A stretch of 54,741 bases of DNA from a virus: positions 1 through 54,741 of the IMG/VR virus record IMGVR_UViG_3300029442_000007; one strand, given 5' to 3'. Position 1 is the stretch's first letter. Each line of letters opens with the position of its first letter. Shown here piece after piece: positions 7,287 to 16,367 of the stretch. Under the pieces are notes generated by a model that saw nothing but the letters and a program-made list of their open reading frames with translations, made no database searches and was not told where the DNA came from. The translations under genes were made by a program, and so were the position numbers.

Positions 7287-9173
7287 ATGCCGACGAAAAG
7301 AGAACTCGATACACTCGTCTCGAAGGTGATGACTGAGAAGGGTTGGAGCAAAGACCGCGCGACAAAGTTCGTCGCAGGTGGAGTCTGGAACACTGAATCG
7401 TTTATGTCTCCGTCGGCTTCCGATGTTCACGTCAACGGGTCAATCAACGCAAAGCCTGACAAGAATCAGAAAGGAAGTTTTCGGGCTGTTCCTGTATTCA
7501 AGGTCGGGACTTGGAAAGGTAAGCCCTATTCAATATCCGACCTCGACGAAATCGCAAAGAACACAAACTCTCTCATTCATTCAAACGTTCACAATCCGCC
7601 TATAAAACTCGGACACAACGAACAGCAGATTCTCTTGAAAATGGACGGGCTTCCAAATGCCGGACACGCGGTCAATTTTTATCGTCTCGGAGATACTCTG
7701 TTCGCAGACTTCGCGGACGTTCCGGACAAAGTCGACGACCTCATTCGCGCGAAAAGATATACGGATATATCAATCGAACTCTACGATAATCTCGTTATGC
7801 CTGTAACCGGAGAAAAGGTCGGACTCGTTGTCCGCGCGGTTGCATTACTCGGCGAGGACGTTCCGGCAGTAAAAACACTCGGGGACATTCACAAGATTTT
7901 CTACTCAGAAGGACTTTTGTCCTCTGTCATTACATTCTCAGAAAAAGAACTCAAGGAGGCTTCAATGAATTGGACACTCGACGAAGTGAAAGAAAAGTTT
8001 CCCTGCTGTGTTTCCGAAGTGAAAAAGTTTATGGACGACACGAAGGCGGAGACTATCGCGCCGGATAAACTCGGCGAGATAATCGCGACTCATAACTTGA
8101 AAAAATACGCAGACGACCCGAAGTGTCCGCAGGGTTTCAAATGGGACGCGGAGAAAGCGGAATGCGTTCCGGTCTCGGCTTCCGCCGGAGCAGTCAACGA
8201 CCCGAAGGACGAGAGACATATTTGCCCTGAGGGTTTCAAATGGAACGACGATTCGAAAAAATGCGAACAGGTGATTGAGAACAAAGACGCGAAGCCTGAC
8301 GCAAAGCCGGACGCGAAACCTGCTGACGACAAGAAGCCCGACGCGAAGCCTGAGGACAAAAGCCAAATCGCAAACGACAATCCGGACGAGGACGTCGAAC
8401 TTTGCGAGACTATAACGAACTCTCTATTTGCTAAGAAATACAAAGACGCGTCTCTGGACGAGAAAAAGAAAATCGACGAAATGAAGGACGGAATCAAGGC
8501 GGTCATCGCGAAGCACAAAAAAGGCGCAGACCCGAAACCGACGGACGCGGAAAAGACGAAAGCACTCAAGGCGAAGCCGACGGATAATTGGACGGACGAG
8601 GAAGGCGACTACGCGAAAGACCAGAAAGACCTTGAGAACGAATACAAGGAGTTCAAAGTCAAGAAGGACAAGAAGGACGCGGAAGGAAAAGCAAAGGACG
8701 ATAAAATCGCGGAAATGTCCGCAATCATTAAGCACTCGGAAAAGGAAAAAGTGAAAGGGATAATCGCAGACCTCACGAAGTCAAACCGCGACGTATTACT
8801 TCCGAAGTTCGACAAGGAAATCACCGCGTTCACTGAGGCTCTAATCGAAGCGCCTCTCGTCACGAAGTTCGACGACAAAGAGACCGACGTTCTCTCTCTC
8901 ATCATAAAGTTCCTGAAGGACTTAGCGACTGAGAAGCGCGTCATATTCTCGGAAATAAGCAAGTCAATCAAACTCTCTGAGGAAACAATAATCTCGGACG
9001 AGGAAAAACAAAAAGAGATTTCAAAGTTCTCAGACGTGAAAAAGGGTGTCGAGGTTTCAAACGTTGAGGTGTCGCTCTTAGCGACTAAAATCAGCGCGAG
9101 AGACCATATTGCTTATAGCAAAGCACTCTCACTCGCTTCGAAAGAACTCGGATTAGATATAAAATCTAAATAA
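7287..9173 (+). CDS. Prohead protease/scaffold-like protein
   Basis: This 628-aa protein lies just before the decoration and capsid genes. Residues about 45-205 resemble the Mu I-type protease/scaffold N-terminus (PIKLGHNEQ, RYTDISIELYD). Two modules follow (CPQGFKWD near 278 and CPEGFKWN near 311), then a repetitive Lys-Pro-Asp-Ala linker and a long charged helical region fitting a scaffold. I could not assign a catalytic triad. The ATG follows AAGGGGAG. The two Cys modules are unusual. Confidence 0.65.
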   Translation: MPTKRELDTLVSKVMTEKGWSKDRATKFVAGGVWNTESFMSPSASDVHVNGSINAKPDKNQKGSFRAVPVFKVGTWKGKPYSISDLDEIAKNTNSLIHSNVHNPPIKLGHNEQQILLKMDGLPNAGHAVNFYRLGDTLFADFADVPDKVDDLIRAKRYTDISIELYDNLVMPVTGEKVGLVVRAVALLGEDVPAVKTLGDIHKIFYSEGLLSSVITFSEKELKEASMNWTLDEVKEKFPCCVSEVKKFMDDTKAETIAPDKLGEIIATHNLKKYADDPKCPQGFKWDAEKAECVPVSASAGAVNDPKDERHICPEGFKWNDDSKKCEQVIENKDAKPDAKPDAKPADDKKPDAKPEDKSQIANDNPDEDVELCETITNSLFAKKYKDASLDEKKKIDEMKDGIKAVIAKHKKGADPKPTDAEKTKALKAKPTDNWTDEEGDYAKDQKDLENEYKEFKVKKDKKDAEGKAKDDKIAEMSAIIKHSEKEKVKGIIADLTKSNRDVLLPKFDKEITAFTEALIEAPLVTKFDDKETDVLSLIIKFLKDLATEKRVIFSEISKSIKLSEETIISDEEKQKEISKFSDVKKGVEVSNVEVSLLATKISARDHIAYSKALSLASKELGLDIKSK

Positions 9174-9191
9174 ACGGAGAGGTGATTTTCA

Positions 9192-9566
9192 ATGGCACAG
9201 GATACTCAGGTCAATCCTATAGGTTTTTCAGCCGGACAGGATTTCGTCTCGGCTGACCTCTACAAAGCGGTCAAATACGTTTCCGGCGCGGTTGTTCTCG
9301 CCGACGTAAACGACCTCGCTGTTGGGGTTCTCGTCAATCTCGGAGTAAACGGAAAGACAGGGACTCAGGTCGCTGTCGCAATATTCGGAACGACAAAAGT
9401 TCTTGCCGGAGGGTCTATATCCGACGGGGACAGGCTTATCTCCGGAGTCGGCGGAGCAGTCGTCAAGGCTACTCTCACGACTGGAGTCAAATCAATCGGT
9501 TTCGCTATGGCGGACGCTTCTACTTCCGACATAATCGAAATGTTCATCGAGAAACTAATCTACTAA
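9192..9566 (+). CDS. Capsid decoration protein (DUF2190-like)
   Basis: This 124-aa beta-rich, Gly/Val-rich protein has the family layout: a phased start (SADLYKAVKYVSG), then LAVGVLVNLG and a late AMADASTSD. In relatives such proteins stabilise the capsid surface. It precedes the major capsid gene by 19 nt. Confidence 0.65.
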   Translation: MAQDTQVNPIGFSAGQDFVSADLYKAVKYVSGAVVLADVNDLAVGVLVNLGVNGKTGTQVAVAIFGTTKVLAGGSISDGDRLISGVGGAVVKATLTTGVKSIGFAMADASTSDIIEMFIEKLIY

Positions 9567-9585
9567 AAAAAAGGGGTGATTCATA

Positions 9586-10581
9586 ATGACGACATTACTT
9601 TTGATACTCAAAGGAATCGTCGAGACGTATATGTCCTCAAGGGGACTTATCTGTTTTGCGAATCCGCAAGGACAGGACGTTCACGTCGACAGCGCGTTGA
9701 CAAACGTCTCGGTCAAATACCAGAACGCAGACCTCGTCGGAGATAAGATATTTCCGGTCATCTCGGTCAAAAAGGATTCCGACCTGTATTTCAAATACGG
9801 AAAACAGGATTTCAGAATCTATGACGACCTGAGAGCGCCGGGCGCGAGGGCGAAAAGGTTCGAATGGAAAATAGAGAAGTCGCTTCCCTATGCACTCAGG
9901 GAACACTCTCTCGAAGAGCAGTTGGTCGACGAAACGCGCGACAATTGCGACGACCCGATAAAGTATGACGCGGACTCGACGGAACTCGTCACGAACGCGC
10001 TTATGTTGAGGGTTGAGTCAGACGTCGCAGTAATGGCGAATGACATCTCGAACTACGCGTCGGGACATTATCAGACACCGACTCTCGCGTGGGACAGGGC
10101 GAACTCGATACCGCTTGACGACATCGACAACGCGAAGGAAATTGTTCGGCAGAAAATATTCCGCAAACCGAACACTCTCGTCGTTTCCGAAGCGACTCAC
10201 AAAGTTCTCAGGAAACACCCGCAGTTGCTCGACCTTTTCAAATACACGAAGGGCGGAACTCTGCAGGTCGACCAGTTAAAGTCGGCTTTCGAAGTTCAGA
10301 ACTACGTCGTGTACGGAGCAGGTGTTCTCACTTCCGCAGAGGGACAGTCTGAAACCTTCGGTCAGTTGTGGGGGAAAAATGCGGCTCTGCTCTATGTATC
10401 CCCGACTCCGGGACTGAAGCAGATTTCCTTTGCTTATATATTCCGGAAAACAGGCTACAGGCTCGTCGAAAGGTGGAGAGAGGATTCAACACGTTCCGAC
10501 TGGATTCGGGTCTCGGATAAATACGAGATCAATCTTATCTCGAATGTCGCCGGAGACCTCATCACCGGAGCAATCTCATAA
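9586..10581 (+). CDS. Major capsid protein
   Basis: This 331-aa protein resembles major capsid proteins of the lambda-E-like/Mu T-like group. It has an N-terminal strand region (KYQNADLVGDKIFPV), the early arm YFKYGKQDFR, and the late YIFRKTGYRLVERWRED. The ATG at 9586 follows AAGGGGTGATTCAT. An internal ATG at 9631 would remove a hydrophobic 15-residue start. A stem-loop follows the gene. Confidence 0.85.
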   Translation: MTTLLLILKGIVETYMSSRGLICFANPQGQDVHVDSALTNVSVKYQNADLVGDKIFPVISVKKDSDLYFKYGKQDFRIYDDLRAPGARAKRFEWKIEKSLPYALREHSLEEQLVDETRDNCDDPIKYDADSTELVTNALMLRVESDVAVMANDISNYASGHYQTPTLAWDRANSIPLDDIDNAKEIVRQKIFRKPNTLVVSEATHKVLRKHPQLLDLFKYTKGGTLQVDQLKSAFEVQNYVVYGAGVLTSAEGQSETFGQLWGKNAALLYVSPTPGLKQISFAYIFRKTGYRLVERWREDSTRSDWIRVSDKYEINLISNVAGDLITGAIS

Positions 10582-10593
10582 TCGAAACGGAAT

Positions 10594-10621
10594 GGGGGGA
10601 CGCGTTCAATCGCGTTCCCTC
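10594..10621 (+). other. Stem-loop after the capsid gene
   Basis: GGGGACGCG (10596-10604) pairs with CGCGTTCCC (10611-10619) around TTCAAT, extended by two more pairs. No T tract follows, so this is more likely an mRNA-stabilising or processing hairpin than a terminator. It would help keep capsid mRNA abundant. Confidence 0.55.
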
Positions 10622-10655
10622 TCCGTCGGTCTCATAAGAATCAGGGAGGCTCACA

Positions 10656-11018
10656 ATGCCGGACGTAATCGAAACCGAAAGTCAAATGATTTACAGCATA
10701 GCCGGAAAGAAACTAACTTTTGTTTCCGGACAGGCTTCAGTCTCTCAGACTTTAATCTCCGCAATCACCGGAAAGAAAATCCGCGTCAAGTCCGTTATGC
10801 TAAATAATGCCGGTGGTTCGGACATTTCCGTCAATCTCACAATCACAATCGGCGGTTCGATTGTTTCGAAGTTCAAACTTCTCTTGAAAGCCGGAGCGAT
10901 ATTCTCGAAAAAAATGTCTCCGGATTATATCGAGGGCGACGTCTCGACTGCTGTCGGACTCTTTCTCTCCGCTTCCGGCGCGGTAAATTACGACGTCGAT
11001 TACGAGGTGGTTTCTTAA
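10656..11018 (+). CDS. Hypothetical structural protein, 120 aa
   Basis: Starting after CAGGGAGG, this Ser/Val/Ile-rich, probably beta-sandwich protein (KKIRVKSVMLNN, SVNLTITIGG) lies between the capsid and beta-helix genes. A head-surface or fibre-base role is plausible from position only. Its stop overlaps the next ATG (TAATG). Confidence 0.6.
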   Translation: MPDVIETESQMIYSIAGKKLTFVSGQASVSQTLISAITGKKIRVKSVMLNNAGGSDISVNLTITIGGSIVSKFKLLLKAGAIFSKKMSPDYIEGDVSTAVGLFLSASGAVNYDVDYEVVS

Positions 11019-11257
11019 TGAGATACGAATGCTTATATACTTCAAAAGATAATAAGTTTATAGTTGCAAAGCCCTCTCCTGCAGTATGGGGAGAAGGTGA
11101 GAAAGCATTGGCAACATTTAGAATAGTGCAAGAAGAATTAAATGTTGATGAGTTAAAAGCGAAGTATGATAAAGTTTTGGCAGATGCGAAAGCGGTTTCA
11201 GATTCTCTCATTGCTAAACGGAAAGCGGAAGCCGAAGCAAAGGCGGTGAAAAAATGA
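11018..11257 (+). CDS. Small charged protein, 79 aa
   Basis: The C-terminal half is a Lys/Glu/Ala-rich helix or coiled coil (KAKYDKVLADAKA). Base composition changes from A-like to B-like at its start. It overlaps the beta-helix gene by ATGA, so the two probably moved together. Function unknown. Confidence 0.6.
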   Translation: MRYECLYTSKDNKFIVAKPSPAVWGEGEKALATFRIVQEELNVDELKAKYDKVLADAKAVSDSLIAKRKAEAEAKAVKK

Positions 11258-12846
11258 GCATTCCGACAATCTCAAGTGTGCAGACGGGTGGCGGTCCTAA
11301 CAATTTTCAGATAGATTTTTTAATCACAGGAACGGACTTTGATACAGCGAGTAATGTCACGATAGCAGGAATGGGCGATATTGGTTTTGATATAATAGAC
11401 GCAAATAATATTATAGGGCATATTGGGGTTGGTTGTCCTGTTGTAACGGGTGCAAGTTTAACAGTCACTAATCCCGACGGAACAAGCGACCCTGCTGGAA
11501 GTATAACAATGACTGACGCATATACTTACCAAGTAGGAACAGGGAAAAGATTTTCAGTAATAGGCTCGGCAGTTTCCGCCCTTGTAAGTGACTGGGCTAA
11601 TAATGGAATCGCAAATCCCGGTTCTCCTGTAATTTCCGTTGACCCTGAAACTTATGCAGGCTCAATAGTTTGCGATTTTACAGGACTTGCTTATGCGACA
11701 TTTACTATCACATCTGTTTCAATAGTCCCGTCAAGTGGAACGGCTATTATTGACGGGCATCATCATTTGCTTCCAGTGGATTATGATGATGTTGGCATAA
11801 CTATTTTGGCTAATATAGGGAAAGATGCACAATGGTTATTTTTTAATAATTTTGAAATCAAAAATTGTGAGGTGAAAGGACTTCAGGCAACAGGGGATAT
11901 GGGGAGTAATCATACTTATTTAAGTATTCACGATTGTGGGACAGGAATATATTGCTCCCTCTTTTCACAAGGAGGTTTTACAAATAATAATAATAATGTA
12001 GTGCATAACACAATTTATAATTGTGTAACAGCAATGGCAGGTTCTCCAGCTCCAGCGATTGTTCAATACAATAATATACACGATTGCACAAATGGAATAA
12101 GTGTTGGTTGCGGTGAATCTAACCCCTTAGTAGCATCTATCGCATATAACACTTGTTACAATATAACGGGATGGGCGGTATCGGTTGCAGATAATACCCA
12201 AGGGGGCCCAAGGCCAGATGTAAGTGAGAACATTTGTTATTCTTGCGGTGGCGGAGTATTTTACCACAACAATAATGCTTTGCAAAACGTTGGTATTTTC
12301 GGGGGAGGCAATTTAGTTTGGGAATGCGGAACACCATACGGATCTGATATCCAGCCCTGTTTGGGAAATGCAGGGATAGGTTATTTTAATCCTAATAGTC
12401 CGAATGCAATTGACACAGGAGTAGGAAATGGAACATCATATACATATTTAACACGACCGCTTACTCAATACACGATAGCAACGGACAAGGTGAAATATAA
12501 TGTTCTGGACACTGCAACCTTCACAGGCTCAATCACATCAGTCCTCGCAATCACCGGAGCGAACGTTCTCGTCGAGGTTGTGCTGAAGTCCGGCGGAACT
12601 CCGACGACTATTTTCTCGGGGACTACTGACTTCGTCGCAAACACTCCAAAGGCACTCTCTACAATCGCCGGACACGCGTTGACGTGGACTATGCCGGACG
12701 GGAATGAATACATTGTGAGACTCAAGGTCTCAGGCGGATTTCCGGCTGTAGACAATCCGACGTTCGTCGACAATATAATCGAGGTCGGAATTGCCGGAGT
12801 CGTCGCTTCAAGCGGTTCTAATTTATTTATAGTCAACGGAGAATGA
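11254..12846 (+). CDS. Beta-helix surface protein with TIG-like and Ig-like ends
   Basis: This 530-aa protein has an IPT/TIG-like N-terminal domain (about 1-90), a right-handed beta-helix (about 110-400, NNNNNVVHNTIYNC and similar rungs), and an Ig-like C-terminal domain from about 412. Such folds usually bind glycans or cell surfaces. Lying between capsid and connector genes, it may be a head fibre. DNA is AT-rich and B-like until about 12490, then A-like. Confidence 0.7.
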   Translation: MSIPTISSVQTGGGPNNFQIDFLITGTDFDTASNVTIAGMGDIGFDIIDANNIIGHIGVGCPVVTGASLTVTNPDGTSDPAGSITMTDAYTYQVGTGKRFSVIGSAVSALVSDWANNGIANPGSPVISVDPETYAGSIVCDFTGLAYATFTITSVSIVPSSGTAIIDGHHHLLPVDYDDVGITILANIGKDAQWLFFNNFEIKNCEVKGLQATGDMGSNHTYLSIHDCGTGIYCSLFSQGGFTNNNNNVVHNTIYNCVTAMAGSPAPAIVQYNNIHDCTNGISVGCGESNPLVASIAYNTCYNITGWAVSVADNTQGGPRPDVSENICYSCGGGVFYHNNNALQNVGIFGGGNLVWECGTPYGSDIQPCLGNAGIGYFNPNSPNAIDTGVGNGTSYTYLTRPLTQYTIATDKVKYNVLDTATFTGSITSVLAITGANVLVEVVLKSGGTPTTIFSGTTDFVANTPKALSTIAGHALTWTMPDGNEYIVRLKVSGGFPAVDNPTFVDNIIEVGIAGVVASSGSNLFIVNGE

Positions 12847-12847
12847 A

Positions 12848-13360
12848 ATGACAGGCGACGGAAACTACATATCAATCGCGGAAATCAGCGCGGATTTTCC
12901 TCTGACAGATAAAATCTCGAAGGCTTCATTTCCTACTACTGCAATCTCTCTTGTCATAAAGGAAGCGGAGAACGCAGTCGAGGGAAAGTTGATTCCTCTC
13001 GGTTATGCGAGAGCAGACCTGTCAAACGCGCCTGTAATAAAATCTCTCTGTTTCCTCTATTGCAGGTATGGAGTCATTAGAGATATTTTTACGAACATCA
13101 GTCCGTCGGAGTCAGACGTCGAAGCCTACCAGAAATGGTTAGATCAATTTACTGCAAAAGTAAAAGACATTGTCGACCCGAACTCAGTCAATCAATTGAC
13201 GGACGCGAACGGAAACATTATTCCAAAGACAAACAAAGACCGGAGATTCATTGTCGAATCTACTACGAAGGAAGCGAAACGTATTATCACTACGGACAAT
13301 GATACAACGTGGAATATAGACGACTCGAACTCCGCGCCTGAAGTCGTCGGGAATCGCTGA
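12848..13360 (+). CDS. Head-tail connector (DUF1320, Mu gp36-like)
   Basis: This 170-aa helical protein has the family pattern (YISIAEISADFP, then AENAVEGKLIPLGYA and LCFLYCRYGV). Family members form a connector ring under the portal. It is followed within 2 nt by the morphogenesis gene, in the usual Mu-like order. Confidence 0.75.
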   Translation: MTGDGNYISIAEISADFPLTDKISKASFPTTAISLVIKEAENAVEGKLIPLGYARADLSNAPVIKSLCFLYCRYGVIRDIFTNISPSESDVEAYQKWLDQFTAKVKDIVDPNSVNQLTDANGNIIPKTNKDRRFIVESTTKEAKRIITTDNDTTWNIDDSNSAPEVVGNR

Positions 13361-13361
13361 A

Positions 13362-13907
13362 ATGCCTTTGAAAATATCTATCACGTTAGACAAAAAGCAA
13401 CGCGCTCAAATGGTCGCGAGGGTTCGCGAGTTGAAAACTGCTATGTATGAAACAAAAACACCTATGTCAAAGGTCGCGACTATTCTATATCAATCAGTAA
13501 TGAAAAACTTCTCAGAGGAAGGGAGCGAAAAAGGAAAATGGACTCCGCTCTCTCCGATTACTACCGGAAAGAGAAGGCAGAGGGAAGGAGCGAGTCGCAG
13601 GGTTTCGAAACTCGTTCACGTCACAGGAAAGTCGGCTTCGTCCTTCAAGCATAGGATTCTCCAAGATACCGGATTTATGAAATCAATGATTTCGACTCAT
13701 TTCGATAATTCGTCAGCAGAAGTCGGTCTCTATGGTGAAATGGCAAAACTCGGAATGGTTCACCAGAAGGGAACAAAGAGGGCGGGGGTGAGTCATAATG
13801 TTCGGATTCCGGCGCGTCCCTTCATTACTCTCCGACCGGAATATCGTCAGAGAATAGTCAACGTCATTAGTCAATGGTTAAAGCCTAAGCAGGGAGCGAC
13901 TCAGTGA
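13362..13907 (+). CDS. Phage virion morphogenesis (gpG-like) protein
   Basis: This 181-aa basic protein resembles Mu gpG / P2 tail-completion proteins: a middle GKWTPLSPITTGKRR, LQDTGFMKSMI, and the terminal IPARPFITL motif. Family members act in head-tail joining. It overlaps the next gene's GTG start. Confidence 0.75.
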   Translation: MPLKISITLDKKQRAQMVARVRELKTAMYETKTPMSKVATILYQSVMKNFSEEGSEKGKWTPLSPITTGKRRQREGASRRVSKLVHVTGKSASSFKHRILQDTGFMKSMISTHFDNSSAEVGLYGEMAKLGMVHQKGTKRAGVSHNVRIPARPFITLRPEYRQRIVNVISQWLKPKQGATQ

Positions 13908-14365
13908 GTTCTCATACTCTCAACATATTCAAAGCAGTCAAGACGATTCTCGAAGCCTCAAAAGCGAATCCGTCGGGGACTCTGCACTATATCAAAAATA
14001 TCTACGAGGGGTGGCGGAATCGTGAGGATATTGGGACGTTCCCTGTAATTATAATCGAGCCGAATCACGAGCCGGAGGGTCGGCATACTATCCCGAATAT
14101 GATTCGTTCCGTTTTTGAAATCACAATCGTTCCATTTATGGAAGTTTACAATCCGAACAATCAAATCACCGGAGACAATGGAGCGAAAGGAATTATGGAC
14201 TTGACTACTGATATTAAAAATGTTTTAAGTGTAGACAAGAGCCTCGCAGGGACAGCGCTCAAATTAGAGTTTCCAACTTGCGACTATTATTTCGAAAACT
14301 TTCCTTATAGATACGCGGAGTTGTCCCTGCAAGTTGAATATATTTCACAAGATACTCAAAGATAA
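13904..14365 (+). CDS. Tail terminator/completion protein (Mu gp37-like)
   Basis: This 153-aa protein starts at GTG (13904-13906) overlapping the previous stop. It has the alpha/beta layout of tail-terminator proteins (FPVIIIEPNHEPE, then AELSLQVEYIS). The call rests largely on position between the gpG-like protein and the tail tube. Confidence 0.6.
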   Translation: MSSHTLNIFKAVKTILEASKANPSGTLHYIKNIYEGWRNREDIGTFPVIIIEPNHEPEGRHTIPNMIRSVFEITIVPFMEVYNPNNQITGDNGAKGIMDLTTDIKNVLSVDKSLAGTALKLEFPTCDYYFENFPYRYAELSLQVEYISQDTQR

Positions 14366-14377
14366 ACGGAGGTAATT

Positions 14378-15340
14378 ATGCCATACGCAATAGAGCAAAA
14401 ATGGATAGGTCTCGCGAAAGAAATGCACAGAGGGGTCGCAGTAACTCCGCCGACCAAATATATCGCGGTCGCGCCTGACTCCGAAGCGGACTACAAGGAA
14501 AATCTAATCGACGACGAGAACGTCCGCGGACTGCTTGAAGCAAAGTTTCCGCCTTCCGCCGGAATCAAAGAAGGCTCTCTCAAACTCTCCGGAATAAATG
14601 TTCAGTCAGATAATATCGGAGAAATCCTCAATTCTCTACTCGGCGCGTGTTCTACGACCTCTCCGACAACCGGAGTCTATGACCACGTATTCACAAGGGA
14701 CTCGAACTTGATTCAAATGCCCTCATATTCAGTCTCAATCAATCGCGGACTGAACGCGAAGGTCTACAATCTCGGAGTCGTCAAGTCTCTCGCATTGTCC
14801 GGCTCAGTCGACGGGAAACTTAATGCGGACGTTGATTTCCTATTCCAAACGGAAGCCTCATATCCGACTCCGCCTACTCCGACGTGGGTGAATCCGACTC
14901 CGTTTATGTTCTACAATACGACTTTCAAGATTGCAGGGGTTTCGTCTCTGGTCGTGAAGGATTGGACTCTGAACGTCGACAATCAGTCATTCGGACAGAG
15001 AGTTCAGAATCAGTCTCAAGACATCAAGGACGTTCTGACATTCGCAAAGATTCTCACGACGGGGTCGTTCAATCTCTATATTGAGGACGAAGTCGAGAGA
15101 GCAAAGTTCCTCGCGAATACCGCGTCGAGTTTTGAGATTGATATTGTCGGGACTGCTATCGGGTCTACTGGTTATTCGAATACTCTCAAGATAGTCATTC
15201 CTGAGATTCACTACACCGCGCTTCCGTTCGGAAATCTCGACGGACTTCTCGGCTCTCCGGTCGCGTTCAATGCGTATTATAATTTAAGCGCCGGAAAGTC
15301 AATCGGATTCGAACTAATCAACGGGGAAGCGACTTACTAA
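14378..15340 (+). CDS. Tail tube protein
   Basis: This 320-aa beta-rich protein follows AACGGAGG. It has features of long-tailed phage tube proteins: a start with KWIGLAKE and YIAVAPDSEADY, repeated beta segments (VKSLALSGSVDGK), and YSVSINRGLN. It ends the first structural block and is followed by a strong intrinsic terminator. Confidence 0.7.
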   Translation: MPYAIEQKWIGLAKEMHRGVAVTPPTKYIAVAPDSEADYKENLIDDENVRGLLEAKFPPSAGIKEGSLKLSGINVQSDNIGEILNSLLGACSTTSPTTGVYDHVFTRDSNLIQMPSYSVSINRGLNAKVYNLGVVKSLALSGSVDGKLNADVDFLFQTEASYPTPPTPTWVNPTPFMFYNTTFKIAGVSSLVVKDWTLNVDNQSFGQRVQNQSQDIKDVLTFAKILTTGSFNLYIEDEVERAKFLANTASSFEIDIVGTAIGSTGYSNTLKIVIPEIHYTALPFGNLDGLLGSPVAFNAYYNLSAGKSIGFELINGEATY

Positions 15341-15376
15341 AAAATAATCAATGTCGACAAGTGTGTCGGAGTAATT

Positions 15377-15413
15377 CGTCCGGCTTGTCCTTAGAGGGCG
15401 AGTCGGACGTTTT
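15377..15413 (+). terminator. Intrinsic terminator after the tail tube gene
   Basis: CGTCCGGCTTGTCC (15377-15390) pairs with GGGCGAGTCGGACG (15396-15409), 14 bp including G-U pairs, around TTAGA and followed by TTTT. A smaller hairpin (CGACA/TGTCG, 15355-15368) lies upstream. Lysis and tail genes beyond need readthrough or another promoter. Confidence 0.8.
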
Positions 15414-15427
15414 GTAAAGGGGGTCTA

Positions 15428-15634
15428 ATGCCGGATAATGACGAGCATATTTCAAAAGGTTGTGAGTTTGGTAGAATGACGCGAGTTATCGCAACGGAGG
15501 CAAAAACTGACGTGAACAAAGTCGTAGACAAACTCAATCAGATTTACACTCTGCTAATAACTACACTTGTCTCCGTTCTCGGAAGTGTAGTCGTCGGAGT
15601 TATTGTCTTTTGGGCTACGGTCGGACACAAATGA
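15428..15634 (+). CDS. Small membrane protein, holin-related candidate (XhlA-like)
   Basis: This 68-aa protein has an amphipathic N-terminal half (TKTDV-type helix NKVVDKLNQ) and one C-terminal transmembrane helix (ITTLVSVLGSVVVGVIVFWA), the layout of XhlA-type lysis accessories. A strong AAGGGGG site precedes it. It overlaps the next membrane gene. Confidence 0.65.
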   Translation: MPDNDEHISKGCEFGRMTRVIATEAKTDVNKVVDKLNQIYTLLITTLVSVLGSVVVGVIVFWATVGHK

Positions 15635-15837
15635 ATATTCTCAGAGCAATCGGAAAAATAGTCTCGTCAAGGAAAGGACTACTCTGGATTGTTTATTCCA
15701 TCACTATCTCGGCTATGGCTTTTTATCTCAAGGGGACGTATGCTGAATGGGGGGGATATTTTCTCGGCGGAATAACATTTTTCGGAATCGGTATTCAGCA
15801 CGACAAGAAAATCGCTCAAACTGAGGCGGTCAAATGA
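15631..15837 (+). CDS. Holin candidate, two membrane segments
   Basis: The ATG at 15631 overlaps the previous stop (ATGA) and is preferred over an upstream TTG. Two hydrophobic segments (LLWIVYSITISAMAFYL and GGYFLGGITFFGIGI) and a charged tail fit a small holin. It lies directly before a putative endolysin. Confidence 0.65.
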   Translation: MNILRAIGKIVSSRKGLLWIVYSITISAMAFYLKGTYAEWGGYFLGGITFFGIGIQHDKKIAQTEAVK

Positions 15838-16367
15838 TAGAGGCTCTTTTCAAGTTTCCTGACAGCAGTCTCGACGGTTTTGACAAACTATTCAACGTCA
15901 ATCATTGGTTATTCCAGAAAGGAAACTTTCTCAGCGACCTCGACATCAACGGGAAAAATTGCGCGAATATAATTATGTCCGCGTGTTCCGCATACAATAT
16001 CAATCAACGTTTTATCCTAATGACACTCCAGAGAGAACAGGAATTGATTGAACTTGAAGGGGTCGTTCGGACTACTCAGCCGGACGAGAATACAATGAAT
16101 CGAGCGACTGGTTGCGGTTGTTTCGACGACGGAACGACTCTCTCGAAGTTCGCAGGTTTCGAGAATCAAATCAATTGTGCTTGTGCTACGTATCGACATT
16201 GGTTTCGGGTCTACACTCCGGACGTTATCGCGGAACTCGTATCTCCGGACGTCGAGCCTTCGTGCATTTGCAAAAGCGCGGTCTCTTACTCTTTAATCAA
16301 ATACACTCCGCATATAGAATCTCTCCGGCTCTCTGAAAAGGTCTACGAAAGATATTTCGGGGGATAA
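15834..16367 (+). CDS. Putative endolysin, lysozyme-fold
   Basis: This 177-aa protein lacks a signal peptide and directly follows the holin candidate. The helix FILMTLQREQELI (about 60-72) resembles the catalytic-Glu helix of transglycosylase/muramidase-like enzymes, with Glu68 or Glu70 as candidate. CGCF and CAC motifs follow. Position supports peptidoglycan cleavage; the exact family is uncertain. Confidence 0.55.
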   Translation: MIEALFKFPDSSLDGFDKLFNVNHWLFQKGNFLSDLDINGKNCANIIMSACSAYNINQRFILMTLQREQELIELEGVVRTTQPDENTMNRATGCGCFDDGTTLSKFAGFENQINCACATYRHWFRVYTPDVIAELVSPDVEPSCICKSAVSYSLIKYTPHIESLRLSEKVYERYFGG

